The notes beneath the pieces were generated by a model. That model saw nothing but the letters and a program-made list of their open reading frames with translations. It searched no databases and was not told the origin of the DNA. From NCBI RefSeq assembly GCF_030158645.1, contig NZ_JAOASO010000162.1, forward strand, positions 37,060 to 101,059: a DNA stretch of 64,000 bases, written 5' to 3'. A program made the position numbers and the translations under genes. Below, piece after piece: positions 9,811-18,474 of this stretch (position 1 is its first letter; each line of letters begins with the position of its first letter). The stretch is from Hydrogenophaga sp. (GTDB taxonomy: Bacteria; Pseudomonadota; Gammaproteobacteria; Burkholderiales; Burkholderiaceae_C).

Positions 9811-11064
9811 CTACTGGTAGCTGCGCGCGTCCTCAATGACCTTGCCGTCGTTGGGGAGGCTGCCGGGTGGCACGAGCTGCACATCGCTGCGCAGCTTTGT
9901 GACGTCGCGCACGGCCACCGCGATCAAGTCGCGCAAGCTGTCGTCTGCCTCGCTGGCCTCGACCTTCAGGCACATCTGGTCGTTGGCCATTTCACCGCTG
10001 ACCACCAGGCGCGCCTTGTGCACCTGGGGGAAACGCCGCGCGATGTCGGCCACCTGGGCGGCGTGCACAAACATGCCCCGCACTTTGGTGGTCTGGTCGG
10101 CACGGCCCATCCAGCCCTTGATGCGCGGTGCGGTGCGGCCGGTCGGGCAGGTGCCCGGCAAGATGGCCGACAGATCGCCGGTACCGAAGCGGATCAGCGG
10201 GTACCCGGCGTTGAGCGTGGTCACCACCAGCTCGCCGACCTCGCCCTCGGGCACCGGGTCGCCCGTGCCCGGGCGCACGATCTCCACGATCACCCCTTCA
10301 TCGAGCACCAGGCCCTGGCGCGCCTGGGTCTCGTAAGCCACCAGCCCCAGATCGGCCGTGGCGTACGTCTGGTACACGGCCACGCCCTGCTCCTGGAACC
10401 AGGCGGTGAGGCTGGGCGGGCAGGCTTCGCCACCCACCGACGCCTTGGTGAGGCTGCGGATGTCGGTGCCTGTCTCCTTGGCTTTTTCCAGCAGGATGCG
10501 CAGGAAGCTCGGCGTGCCGGTGTACGCGTTGGGTTGGAGGTCCACCATCGCGTCAAGCTGTTGCTCGGTCTGGCCGGTGCCGGCGGGGAACACGGTGCAA
10601 CCCACGGCGTGGGCGCCCGACTCCAGGATGAAGGCGCCGGGGGTCATGTGATAGCTGAAGCTGTTGTGCACGAGTTCACCCGCGCGAAACCCCGCCGCGA
10701 ACAGCGCGCGACCCGAGCGCCAGTAGTCGCGCACCGTGCCTTCGGGTTCGTAGATCGGACCCGGGCTGGCAAACACACGCGACATGGCCGGACCACGCAC
10801 CAGCGCGGCAAAACCACCGAACGCATCGCCACCTTGCGCACGCGAGGCTTTCTGGCGCTCCAGCAGCTCGCTCTTGCGTGTGACGGGCAGGCGGGCCAGC
10901 GCAGCACGGCTGCCGATGCTGGCGGCGTCCACGCCTTTGAGGATCTCGGCCAACGCCGGGCTGTGGCGCTGTGCGTGCGCGATCTGCGCAGGCAGCGCGG
11001 CCATCTGGGCCGCTTCGCGCTCGGCGGGCGCTCGGGTTTCGAGGTGGTCGAAGTGGTCGTTCAT
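9811..11064 (-). CDS. PaaK-like phenylacetate-CoA ligase family protein
   Basis: A 417-aa AMP-forming ligase-like protein. The adenylate-forming core is recognisable (YQTYATADLGLVAYE, VVTTLNAGYPLIRFGTGDLS, IKGWMGRADQTTKVRGMFV, SDVQLVPPGSLPNDGKVIEDAR). The usual PaaK P-loop (SSGTTGxPT) is replaced by FASPGPIYEPEG near residues 98-109. The ATG at 11062-11064 gives a start in keeping with PaaK relatives; the longer frame does not. It is the last gene of the transporter unit, 32 bases after the LivF-like ATPase. It probably activates the acid brought in by the transporter; substrate unknown. Confidence 0.78.
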   Translation of the reverse strand: MNDHFDHLETRAPAEREAAQMAALPAQIAHAQRHSPALAEILKGVDAASIGSRAALARLPVTRKSELLERQKASRAQGGDAFGGFAALVRGPAMSRVFASPGPIYEPEGTVRDYWRSGRALFAAGFRAGELVHNSFSYHMTPGAFILESGAHAVGCTVFPAGTGQTEQQLDAMVDLQPNAYTGTPSFLRILLEKAKETGTDIRSLTKASVGGEACPPSLTAWFQEQGVAVYQTYATADLGLVAYETQARQGLVLDEGVIVEIVRPGTGDPVPEGEVGELVVTTLNAGYPLIRFGTGDLSAILPGTCPTGRTAPRIKGWMGRADQTTKVRGMFVHAAQVADIARRFPQVHKARLVVSGEMANDQMCLKVEASEADDSLRDLIAVAVRDVTKLRSDVQLVPPGSLPNDGKVIEDARSYQ

Positions 11065-11096
11065 GGTGTTCCGGTGCGAGATGGAAAAAAGGTGGG

Positions 11097-11918
11097 TCAA
11101 GCCAGCCAGCGTTTTCTGCGCTTGTAGCTTTTCACATCCTTGAAGCTCTTGCGCTCGCCTCCACCCATGCCCAGGTAAAACTCTTTCACGTCTTCGTTGT
11201 TGCGCAGGTCGGCGGCCAGGCCATCCATCACGATGCGCCCGCTCTCCATGATGTAGCCGTAGTCCGCGTACTTCAGCGCCATGTTGGTGTTCTGCTCGGC
11301 CAGCAAGAAGGTGACTTTCTCCTTCTGGTTGAGGTCTTTGACGATTTCGAACACCTCTTCGACGATCTGCGGCGCCAGGCCCATGGAGGGTTCGTCGAGC
11401 AGCATTACGCTGGGGTTGGTCATGAGGGCGCGGCCGATGGCGCACATCTGCTGCTCACCGCCAGAGGTGTAGGCCGCCTGGCTGGTGCGCCGGGTCTTCA
11501 GGCGGGGGAAGTAGTTGTAGACCTTCTCCAGGTTGCGCGCAATCTCGGCCTTGTCCTTGCGGGTGTAGGAGCCGGTCATGAGGTTCTCTTCGATGGTGAG
11601 GTGGGCAAAGCAATGCCGCCCTTCCATGACCTGCACCACACCGCGGTGCACGAGGTCGGAGGTGCTCAGGTTCTCGATGCGCTCACCCCGCAGCTCGATG
11701 CTGCCCTTGGTCACTTCGCCGCGTTCGGCCTTGAGCAGGTTGGAGATGGCGCGCAAGGTGGTCGTCTTGCCCGCGCCATTGCCACCGAGCACGGCGGCGA
11801 TCTTGCCCTCGGGCACATTGAGCGAGACGCCCTTGAGCACGAGGATGACGTGGTTGTAGATGACCTCGATGCCGTTGACGTTGAGGACGTTGCTGGGGAT
11901 GCTCTCTGGGGTGGTCAT
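11097..11918 (-). CDS. Branched-chain amino-acid-type ABC transporter ATPase (LivF-like)
   Basis: A 273-aa ATP-binding subunit. Walker A GGNGAGKTT, Q-loop VVQVMEGRHCFAHLTIEENL, signature YTSGGEQQMCAIGRAL, Walker B VMLLDEPSMGLAP and a H-loop-equivalent LLAEQNTNMAL are present; the E/Q in that last motif is typical of LivF. I start at the ATG at 11916-11918, preceded by AGGA; a TTG 21 bases upstream is possible. A C-terminal extension (KSYKRRKRWLA) is basic. It pairs with the LivG-, LivH- and LivM-like proteins encoded upstream in the same unit. Confidence 0.88.
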   Translation of the reverse strand: MTTPESIPSNVLNVNGIEVIYNHVILVLKGVSLNVPEGKIAAVLGGNGAGKTTTLRAISNLLKAERGEVTKGSIELRGERIENLSTSDLVHRGVVQVMEGRHCFAHLTIEENLMTGSYTRKDKAEIARNLEKVYNYFPRLKTRRTSQAAYTSGGEQQMCAIGRALMTNPSVMLLDEPSMGLAPQIVEEVFEIVKDLNQKEKVTFLLAEQNTNMALKYADYGYIMESGRIVMDGLAADLRNNEDVKEFYLGMGGGERKSFKDVKSYKRRKRWLA

Positions 11919-11935
11919 GGGAATGTCCTGTGTGG

Positions 11936-11992
11936 CCAATTCAAAGACGTGCGCGGAGCAGGTCTTTGAATTGGCGGCTCTTGCGAGCCGCC
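11936..11992 (-). other. Two abutting stem-loops between receptor and ATPase genes
   Basis: Between the substrate-binding protein stop (12008) and the LivF-like start (11918) lie two perfect hairpins. One is GGCGGCTC / GAGCCGCC with a 4-base loop (11973-11992). The other is CCAATTCAAAGAC / GTCTTTGAATTGG, 13 bp with a 13-base loop (11936-11974). They share two bases. Neither has a T-run, so they are better read as mRNA 3'-end stabilisers or attenuators that let the receptor be made in excess. Confidence 0.6.
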
Positions 11993-12007
11993 AGGTTCAG
12001 CCCGTGA

Positions 12008-13345
12008 TCAGCTCTGGCAGTCGGCGCCGGTGCGGCGGGTCAGTTTTTTCTCGGCGGCGTACTTGTCGGCAGCAGCCTTGACCAAAGGCCGGATGATCTG
12101 TTCATCGCCCTGCAGCCAGTCGGACGTCCATTCGAACTTGCTGCCGTTCCAGGTGTGCACGCGGGCCCACGAAGCGCCCATGTGGTCCTGGCAGCTGGTG
12201 GAGATCGGGCGCATCACACCCTTGAAGCCCAGTGCGTCCAGTTTGGCCTGGGTGAGGTTCAGGTTCTCGTAACCCCAGCGGGCCTGTTCACCCGTCATGA
12301 CCTTGCCCTTGCCGAAGCGTTCTTGTGCCGCACGCACGCCTTCGACCGCCAGCATGGCCGCCTGCAGACCGCGCATGTAAAGCACCTGTCCGACCTCGTC
12401 CTTCGGCCCCGTGCCATTGCCCTTGCCGTGCACCTTGGTCAGGATTTCCTTGGCGACATCCGCGTTGGGCTCGGCGCCGTGCTGCATCATGATGGCGTTG
12501 TAGCCCTTGGCGCCCGCGCCCACGTCTTTCACATCGGGCTCGGCACCGGCCCACCACACGCCGTACATCTTTTCGCGAGGGTAGCCGGTGGCCTGGGCTT
12601 CCTTCAGTGCGGTGGAGTTCATCACGCCCCAGCCCCAGTTGAGCACGTAGTCCGGGCGGTCACGGCGGATCTGCAGCCAGGTGGCCTTCTGCTCCACACC
12701 CGGGTGCGTCACCGGGAGCAAACTGAGCGTGAAACCATGCATGGCCGCGCGTTCCTGCAGCAGCGGGATCGGTTCCTTGCCGAACGGGCTGTCGTGGTAG
12801 ACCAGCGCGATCTTTTTGCCCTTGAGCTTGTCCAGACCACCCTCTTTTTTGGCGATGTGCTGGATGAGCGTGTCGGCGGCCACCCAGTAGGTGCCCGAGA
12901 GCGGGAAGTTCCACTTGAAGACGCCACCGTCCGCGGACTCGCTGCGGCCATAGCCGGCGGTGATCAGCGGGATCTTGTCGCCCGGGGCCTTTTCGGTCAG
13001 CGCGAAGGTGATGCCGGTGGACAGCGGCTGGAACACCGTGGCGCCACCGTTCTTGCCTTTGAGGCGTTCGTAGCACTCCACGCCGCGGTCGGTGGCGTAG
13101 CCGGTTTCGCACTCCTCAAACGACACCTTCACGCCGTTGATGCCACCGCGCTCGTTGACCAGCTTGAGGTAGTCCACGTAGCCGTTGGCGAACGGCACAC
13201 CGTTGGGCGCGTAGGCGCCGGTGCGGTACACCAGCACCGGGAAGAACTGTTCCTTGGCTTGCGCCATGGCACTCGGCGCCACCAGTGCGGCAGACAAGCC
13301 GGCGCAGGCGATCGACACGGACAGAACCAGATTTCGCAGCTTCAT
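12008..13345 (-). CDS. ABC transporter substrate-binding protein (Leu/Ile/Val-type)
   Basis: A 445-aa periplasmic receptor with a signal peptide ending SAMAQA, then the Peripla_BP_6 fold: GVPFANGYVDYLKLVNERGGINGVKV, YERLKGKNGGATVFQPLSTG and KIPLITAGYGRSESADGG. AGGAGA precedes the ATG at 13343-13345. It is longer than classical LivK (about 370 aa), as is usual for receptors in units that also carry acyl-CoA ligases. It determines the substrate of the transporter; an aromatic or aliphatic carboxylate is more likely than an amino acid given two CoA ligases in the unit, but this is inference. Confidence 0.88.
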   Translation of the reverse strand: MKLRNLVLSVSIACAGLSAALVAPSAMAQAKEQFFPVLVYRTGAYAPNGVPFANGYVDYLKLVNERGGINGVKVSFEECETGYATDRGVECYERLKGKNGGATVFQPLSTGITFALTEKAPGDKIPLITAGYGRSESADGGVFKWNFPLSGTYWVAADTLIQHIAKKEGGLDKLKGKKIALVYHDSPFGKEPIPLLQERAAMHGFTLSLLPVTHPGVEQKATWLQIRRDRPDYVLNWGWGVMNSTALKEAQATGYPREKMYGVWWAGAEPDVKDVGAGAKGYNAIMMQHGAEPNADVAKEILTKVHGKGNGTGPKDEVGQVLYMRGLQAAMLAVEGVRAAQERFGKGKVMTGEQARWGYENLNLTQAKLDALGFKGVMRPISTSCQDHMGASWARVHTWNGSKFEWTSDWLQGDEQIIRPLVKAAADKYAAEKKLTRRTGADCQS

Positions 13346-13433
13346 TTCGTTGTCTCCTAATAAGAATCAAACACAGATCAAATCAACACTCACGATGACC
13401 CTTGGATGCCGGACGGCTTGCGCCGCTGCGGCC

Positions 13434-14510
13434 TCAGTGCGGAAAGGGCCAGAGCCGCAACTTCTGTTTGGCGATGCTCCAGAGCTTGGCCAGACCGTGG
13501 GGCTCCACGATCAGGAACCAGACGATGAGCGCGCCGAAAACCATGAACTCGGTGTGGGACACCGCGGCGGTGGAAATCTCCACACCGAAGAGTCCGCCCA
13601 CCGCAGGCAGGAACTGGTTGAGGAAAATGGGCAGAACGACGATGAAGGCCGCGCCGAAAAAGCTGCCCATGATCGAGCCCATGCCGCCGATGATCACCAT
13701 GAAGAGCAGCTGGAAGCTGCGGTCGATGGAGAAGGCGGCTGGCTCCCACGAGCCCAGGTGCACGAAGCCCCACAGGCCCCCGGCCACGCCGATGATGAAG
13801 GAGCTGACCGCGAACGCGCTCAGCTTGGCGTACATGGGGCGGATGCCGATGACGGCGGCGGCCACATCCATGTCGCGGATGGCCATCCATTCGCGTCCGA
13901 TGGCCGAGCGCACCAGGTTTTTGGCCAGCAGTGCGAACACCACCAGGAAACCCAGGCAGAAGAGGTACTTCTCCATCGGGGTGTTGATGGTCCAGCCCAG
14001 CACGGAGAGGTTGGAGACCGAGACCGAGCCCGAGGCGGTGTTGTTGGTGAACCAGCCGATGCGCAGGAACGCCCAGTCGCAGAAGAACTGCGCGGCCAGC
14101 GTGGCCACGGCCAGATAGAGGCCCTTCACGCGCAGGCTGGGAATGCCGAAGAAGATGCCCACCAGCGTGGCGAAGAAACCGCCCGAGAGCAGGGCGATGA
14201 TCAGCGGCATGCCGTCGATGCGCACGTAGGTGTTGTAGGCCATGTAGGCGCCCACGGCCATGAAGGCGCCCGAGCCCAGGCTGATCTGTCCGCAGTAGCC
14301 CACCAGGATGTTCACCCCCAGGGCGGCCAGCGCCAGGATCAGGAAGGGGATGAGGATGGCGCGGAACATGTACTCATCCACCAGCAGCGGCACGCCGATG
14401 AAGGCAAACGCGATGAAGGCCAGGATGACCCAGCGGTCCTGTGCGATCGGGAAGATCTGCTGGTCGGCGCGGTAGGAGGTCTTGAATTGACCGTTTTCAC
14501 GATAGAACAT
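13434..14510 (-). CDS. ABC transporter permease (LivM-like)
   Basis: A 358-aa inner-membrane permease with about nine hydrophobic segments. GVNILVGYCGQISLGSGAFMAVGAYMAY is the diagnostic LivM/LivH motif, followed by FFGIPSLRVKGLYLAVATLAAQ and GREWMAIRDMDVAAAVIGI, the EAA-like cytoplasmic loop that contacts the ATPases. An N-terminal ~25-residue soluble extension is present. It is separated from the LivH-like gene by a 73-base spacer holding a palindromic repeat and from the receptor gene by 88 bases. Confidence 0.9.
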   Translation of the reverse strand: MFYRENGQFKTSYRADQQIFPIAQDRWVILAFIAFAFIGVPLLVDEYMFRAILIPFLILALAALGVNILVGYCGQISLGSGAFMAVGAYMAYNTYVRIDGMPLIIALLSGGFFATLVGIFFGIPSLRVKGLYLAVATLAAQFFCDWAFLRIGWFTNNTASGSVSVSNLSVLGWTINTPMEKYLFCLGFLVVFALLAKNLVRSAIGREWMAIRDMDVAAAVIGIRPMYAKLSAFAVSSFIIGVAGGLWGFVHLGSWEPAAFSIDRSFQLLFMVIIGGMGSIMGSFFGAAFIVVLPIFLNQFLPAVGGLFGVEISTAAVSHTEFMVFGALIVWFLIVEPHGLAKLWSIAKQKLRLWPFPH

Positions 14511-14528
14511 GGTGTTTTCAATCAGTTG

Positions 14529-14568
14529 GGGTCAGAGCACATTGGCTGCGCAAATCGTGATCTGACCC
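14529..14568. repeat. REP-like palindrome GGGTCAGA...TCTGACCC
   Basis: In the 73-base spacer between the LivH- and LivM-like genes, GGGTCAGA (14529-14536) and TCTGACCC (14561-14568) form a perfect outer stem. CAC/GTG and ATT/AAT continue it inward around a loop, with a one-base bulge. Elements with GGGTCAGA ends are widespread in Betaproteobacteria, often near REP-associated transposases (from memory). Here it sits inside an operon and may modulate downstream message. Confidence 0.6.
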
Positions 14569-14583
14569 ACAAGGTATTCGGAC

Positions 14584-15513
14584 TCAGACGCGGTCGATGA
14601 TCTTCTCGCCGAACAGCCCTTGCGGCCTGAACAGCAGGAACACCAGCGCGAGCACATACGCAAACCAGATCTCGATGCCCCCGCCCACGTAGGGGCCGAG
14701 GTAGACCTCGGAGAGCTTCTCGCCCACGCCGATGATCAGCCCGCCGATGATGGCGCCGGGCACCGAGGTGAGGCCGCCCAGGATGATCACGGGCAGGGCG
14801 CGCAGGGCCACGGTGGTGAGCGAGAACTGCACGCCCAGCTTGGAGCCCCAGATGATCCCGGCCACCAGCGCGGTGATGCCGGCAACGAACCAGACAATCA
14901 CCCAGATGCGGTTGAGCGGAATGCCGATGGATTGCGCGGCCTGGTGGTCGTCGGCCACCGCGCGCAGCGCCCGCCCGGTGCCGGTCTTCTGGAAGAACAG
15001 CGAGAGCACGGCCACCAGCAAGGCCGCCACACAGGCTGCGTACACGTCTTCGAGGTTGACCAGCACACCGCCCTCAAAGATGCCCTCGAACAGGAAGATC
15101 GGGTCCTTGGGCATGCCCACGTCGATCTGGTAGATGTCGGAGCCGAAGATGGTCTGGCCCAGGCCGTCGAGGAAGTACGTGATGCCCAGCGTGGCCATGA
15201 GCAGCGTCACGCCTTCCTGGTTGACCAGGTGGCGCAGCACCAGGCGCTCGATCAGCCAGGCCAGCACGAACATGAGTGCGCCGGCCATGAGGAAGGCGAT
15301 CAGGTTGCCCAGGAACTTGTCCTCGATGCCCAGCCACCCTGGCACCCAGCCCGAGAAACGCGCCATGGCCAGGGCTGCGAACAGCACCATGGCGCCCTGT
15401 GCGAAGTTGAAGACGCCCGAGGCCTTGTAGATGAGCACGAAGCCCAGCGCCACCAACGAATAGAGCATGCCGGCCATGAGACCGCCGAGAAGAGCTTCAA
15501 GAAAGAATGCCAT
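14584..15513 (-). CDS. ABC transporter permease (LivH-like)
   Basis: A 309-aa integral membrane permease with about eight hydrophobic segments. LLGGLMAGMLYSLVALGFVLIYKASGVFNFAQG is the conserved LivH N-terminal block, and GRALRAVADDHQAAQSIGIPLNRI the ATPase-contacting loop. GLTSVPGAIIGGLIIGVGE near the C-terminus is also typical. The gene lies 12 bases downstream of the LivG-like gene and is the first permease of the unit. Confidence 0.92.
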   Translation of the reverse strand: MAFFLEALLGGLMAGMLYSLVALGFVLIYKASGVFNFAQGAMVLFAALAMARFSGWVPGWLGIEDKFLGNLIAFLMAGALMFVLAWLIERLVLRHLVNQEGVTLLMATLGITYFLDGLGQTIFGSDIYQIDVGMPKDPIFLFEGIFEGGVLVNLEDVYAACVAALLVAVLSLFFQKTGTGRALRAVADDHQAAQSIGIPLNRIWVIVWFVAGITALVAGIIWGSKLGVQFSLTTVALRALPVIILGGLTSVPGAIIGGLIIGVGEKLSEVYLGPYVGGGIEIWFAYVLALVFLLFRPQGLFGEKIIDRV

Positions 15514-15525
15514 GGTGGTTCTCGA

Positions 15526-16320
15526 TCAGTGACTGGTTCCGAGGTAGGCGCTGATCACCTCCTCGTTGTTGCGGACTTCTTCGGGCGTGCCGTCACCGAT
15601 TTTTTTGCCGTAGTCCAGCACCACCACACGGTCGGAGATGTCCATCACCACGCCCATGTCGTGCTCGATCAGCACGATGGTGGTGCCGAACTCGTCGTTC
15701 ACGTCCAGGATGAAGCGGCTCATGTCCTGCTTTTCTTCCAGGTTCATGCCGGCCATGGGCTCGTCGAGCAGCAGCATCTGTGGCTCCATGGCCAGTGCCC
15801 GGCCCAGGTCCACGCGTTTTTGCAGACCGTAGGGCAGGGTGCCCACCGGCGTTTTGCGGAAGGCCTGGATTTCCAGGAAGTCGATGATGTGTTCGACGAA
15901 CTCGCGGTTCGCCTCTTCTTCCTTTTGCGCACCACCGATGCCGAAGGGATTGCGAAAGGCCTGTGCAAACAGGTTGCTTTTGATGCGCAGGTTGCGCCCG
16001 GTCATGATGTTGTCGATCACGCTCATGCCCTTGAACAGCGCCAGGTTCTGGAAGGTGCGCGCGATGCCCATCTCGGCCACCTGGCGGCTGTTCATGTGCT
16101 TGAAGGTCTGGCCGCGAAAGCTGATCGAGCCCTCTTGCGGCTGGTACACGCCGTTGATGCAGTTGAGCATGGAGCTCTTGCCCGCACCGTTGGGCCCGAT
16201 GATGGCGCGCACCTCGTGCTGGCGCACGTTGAAGCTGATGTCGGTGAGCGCTTTCACGCCGCCGAAGCGAAGACTGATGTTGTGGACGTCGAGGATGACG
16301 TCGCCGATTTTTTTGCTCAT
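15526..16320 (-). CDS. Branched-chain amino-acid-type ABC transporter ATPase (LivG-like)
   Basis: A 264-aa ATPase with Walker A GPNGAGKSS, Q-loop IARTFQNLALFKGMSVIDNIM, a signature region reading TLPYGLQKRVDLGRALA, Walker B MLLLDEPMAGMN and H-loop VLIEHDMGVVMDISDRV. The LPYG form replacing LSGG is usual in LivG proteins. It follows the acyl-CoA ligase by 35 bases. It partners the LivF-like ATPase encoded at the far end of the unit. Confidence 0.9.
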   Translation of the reverse strand: MSKKIGDVILDVHNISLRFGGVKALTDISFNVRQHEVRAIIGPNGAGKSSMLNCINGVYQPQEGSISFRGQTFKHMNSRQVAEMGIARTFQNLALFKGMSVIDNIMTGRNLRIKSNLFAQAFRNPFGIGGAQKEEEANREFVEHIIDFLEIQAFRKTPVGTLPYGLQKRVDLGRALAMEPQMLLLDEPMAGMNLEEKQDMSRFILDVNDEFGTTIVLIEHDMGVVMDISDRVVVLDYGKKIGDGTPEEVRNNEEVISAYLGTSH

Positions 16321-16355
16321 GGGATGGGGTTCTGGCTTCGGTTCGATCGTCGATG

Positions 16356-18302
16356 TCAGGCCGCGGCTTTCACCGGCGCAAATGTCTTGGCATCACCCAG
16401 CTTCAGCGTCGCGCTGACCGAGCCGCTGCGCCCGTCTTCGAACTTCACCTGGGTCTCGATGTACTGCTCGGTCTTGCCGCTGTAGAGCGCGTCGACCAGC
16501 GCGGCATAACGCTCGCTGATGAAGCCCCGGCGCACCTTGTTCGTTCGGGTGAGTTCGCCATCGTCGGCGTCCAGCTCCTTGTGCAGCACGAGGAAGCGGC
16601 TGATCTGGCTGCCGGCGAGCAGCTCGTCGCGGCTCAGGTCGGCGTTGACCTTCTCCACGCAGTCGCGGATGAGTTCGTACACCTCCGGCTTCTGCGCCAG
16701 ATCGGTGTAGCCGGCATAGGAAAGATTGCGCCGCTCTGCCCAGTTGCCCACGGCCTCGAAGTCGATATTGAGCATCACGCACACGCGCTCGCGCTTGTCG
16801 CCCAGTGCCACGGCTTCCTTGATGTACGAGAAGAACTTGAGCTTGTTCTCCACGTACTTGGGCGCGAACATGGCGCCATCGTGCACGCCACCCATGATGC
16901 GGCCCACGTCTTTCACGCGGTCGATGATCTTGAGGTGGCCCGAGGCATCGATGAAGCCGGCGTCGCTCGTGTGGTACCAGCCGTCGGGCGTGAGCACCTC
17001 GGCGGTGGCGCTCGGGTTTTTGTAGTAGCCCTTGAGCAGGCCGGGCGACTTCACGAGGATTTCGCCGCTCTCGCTCAGCTTGATTTCCACGCCCTCGCAG
17101 GGCACGCCCACGGTGTCGGCGCGCGCCTCGTGGTCGGGCTGCAGGCACACGAACACCGCGGTCTCGGTGGAGCCGTAGAGCTGCTTGAGGTTGATGCCGA
17201 TGGAGCGGTAGAAGCTGAAGAGGTCGGGGCCGATGGCTTCACCGGCGGTGTAGGCCACGCGCACGCGGCTCATGCCGAGGTTGTTGCGCAGCGGGCCGTA
17301 GACCAGCCAGTCACCGAGCTTGTATTTGAGGGCGTCCACCAGCCCGATGGGCTTGCCGTCCATGCGGGTGGGGCCCACGCGGCGGGCCACGTCCATGAAG
17401 TAATGGAACATGCCGCGCTTGAGCGAGCCCGCGTCTTCCATGCGGATCATCACGCTCGTGAGCAGACCTTCGAACACGCGCGGAGGTGCGAAGTAATAGG
17501 TGGGGCCGACTTCTTTCAGATCGATGGTGACCGTGGCGCCCGACTCGGGGCAGTTCACGACGTAGCCGGCCACCAGCCACTGCGCATAGGAAAAGATGTT
17601 CTGCCCGATCCAGGCGGGCGGCATGTAGGCCAGCACCTCATCGGCGGGGGTGAGCTTGTCGAAACGCGCGCCCACGTCGGCGCGGTTGATCAGCGTGTGG
17701 TGGGTGTGCACCACCCCCTTGGGGTTGCCGGTGGTGCCGCTGGTGAAAAACATGGCGGCCACGTCGCCGGGTTGGCACGCCGCCACCTGCTCGCGAAACA
17801 ACTGCGGATGGGCCTTTGCGTGCACCTGACCGGCCGCAATGAGCTCTTCAATCCCACCCAGGCCGGGCTGGTCGTAATTGCGCAGGCCACGCGGGTCGTC
17901 GTAGTAGATGTTGGAGAGCTGCGGGCACTGCCCGCGGATTTCCAGCATCTTGTCGACCTGCTCCTGGTCTTCCACCACACAAAACCGGACGTCGGCGTTG
18001 TTGATCGGGAAAACGCATTCACCCCCCACCGCGTCCTGGTAGAGCGGGATGGGGATGGCACCGAGCGATTGCGCCGCCAGCATGGTGGCGTAGAGGCGGG
18101 GCCGGTTGGCGCCGATCACCACCATGTGTTCACCGCGGCGCAGACCGGCCTGGTGCAAACCGCACGACAGCGCTTCGACCAGCCGGGCCATGTCGGCCCA
18201 GGTGGTGGTCTGCCAGATGCCGTATTCCTTCTCGCGCATCGCCGGGGCGCCGGGGCGGCGCTGGGCGTGGTCCAGCAACAGCTGGGGGAACGTCGTTTGC
18301 AT
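16356..18302 (-). CDS. Long-chain-type AMP-dependent acyl-CoA ligase
   Basis: A 648-aa adenylate-forming ligase of the FAA1/long-chain acyl-CoA synthetase type. TSGTTGNPKG lies at residues 187-196, with LKQLYGSTETAVFV, GWYHTSDAGFIDASGHLKIIDRVKDVGR and the catalytic-lysine region TRTNKVRRGFI. The ATG at 18300-18302 is preceded by AGGAGA; the open frame continues upstream without homology. It is the first gene of the transporter unit, reading away from the Crp/Fnr regulator. It probably traps the imported acid as its CoA ester (vectorial acylation); substrate not determinable. Confidence 0.86.
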   Translation of the reverse strand: MQTTFPQLLLDHAQRRPGAPAMREKEYGIWQTTTWADMARLVEALSCGLHQAGLRRGEHMVVIGANRPRLYATMLAAQSLGAIPIPLYQDAVGGECVFPINNADVRFCVVEDQEQVDKMLEIRGQCPQLSNIYYDDPRGLRNYDQPGLGGIEELIAAGQVHAKAHPQLFREQVAACQPGDVAAMFFTSGTTGNPKGVVHTHHTLINRADVGARFDKLTPADEVLAYMPPAWIGQNIFSYAQWLVAGYVVNCPESGATVTIDLKEVGPTYYFAPPRVFEGLLTSVMIRMEDAGSLKRGMFHYFMDVARRVGPTRMDGKPIGLVDALKYKLGDWLVYGPLRNNLGMSRVRVAYTAGEAIGPDLFSFYRSIGINLKQLYGSTETAVFVCLQPDHEARADTVGVPCEGVEIKLSESGEILVKSPGLLKGYYKNPSATAEVLTPDGWYHTSDAGFIDASGHLKIIDRVKDVGRIMGGVHDGAMFAPKYVENKLKFFSYIKEAVALGDKRERVCVMLNIDFEAVGNWAERRNLSYAGYTDLAQKPEVYELIRDCVEKVNADLSRDELLAGSQISRFLVLHKELDADDGELTRTNKVRRGFISERYAALVDALYSGKTEQYIETQVKFEDGRSGSVSATLKLGDAKTFAPVKAAA

Positions 18303-18342
18303 GTTGTGTCTCCTGGAGCCGATCGGTTCGCCGGCGTCTGAC

Positions 18343-18360
18343 GTGTCCCGCACAGGACAC
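18343..18360. promoter_or_regulatory. Candidate Crp/Fnr-family operator 1
   Basis: A perfect inverted repeat GTGTCC-N6-GGACAC lies 40 bases upstream of the ligase ATG. Its 5-6-5 core TGTCC-N6-GGACA has the same geometry as the CRP site TGTGA-N6-TCACA, and a Crp/Fnr gene starts just beyond. A direct binding role is inference. Confidence 0.5.
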
Positions 18361-18401
18361 CGTTTGATGGAGGCCATCGTAGGACTTCGTTTGACGCCAT
18401 G

Positions 18402-18419
18402 TTGTCCGTACGACGACAA
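18402..18419. promoter_or_regulatory. Candidate Crp/Fnr-family operator 2
   Basis: TTGTCC-N6-CGACAA, a near-copy of the palindrome at 18343-18360, starts 59 bases from it in the same divergent spacer. Together they leave room for both divergent promoters. A TAGGACTT direct repeat at 18380-18387 and 18437-18444 also lies in this spacer. Confidence 0.45.
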
Positions 18420-18474
18420 TCGCGGGTGAATCCTGTTAGGACTTTCCCCTACAGGCTGGCGCCTGGACACCGAC

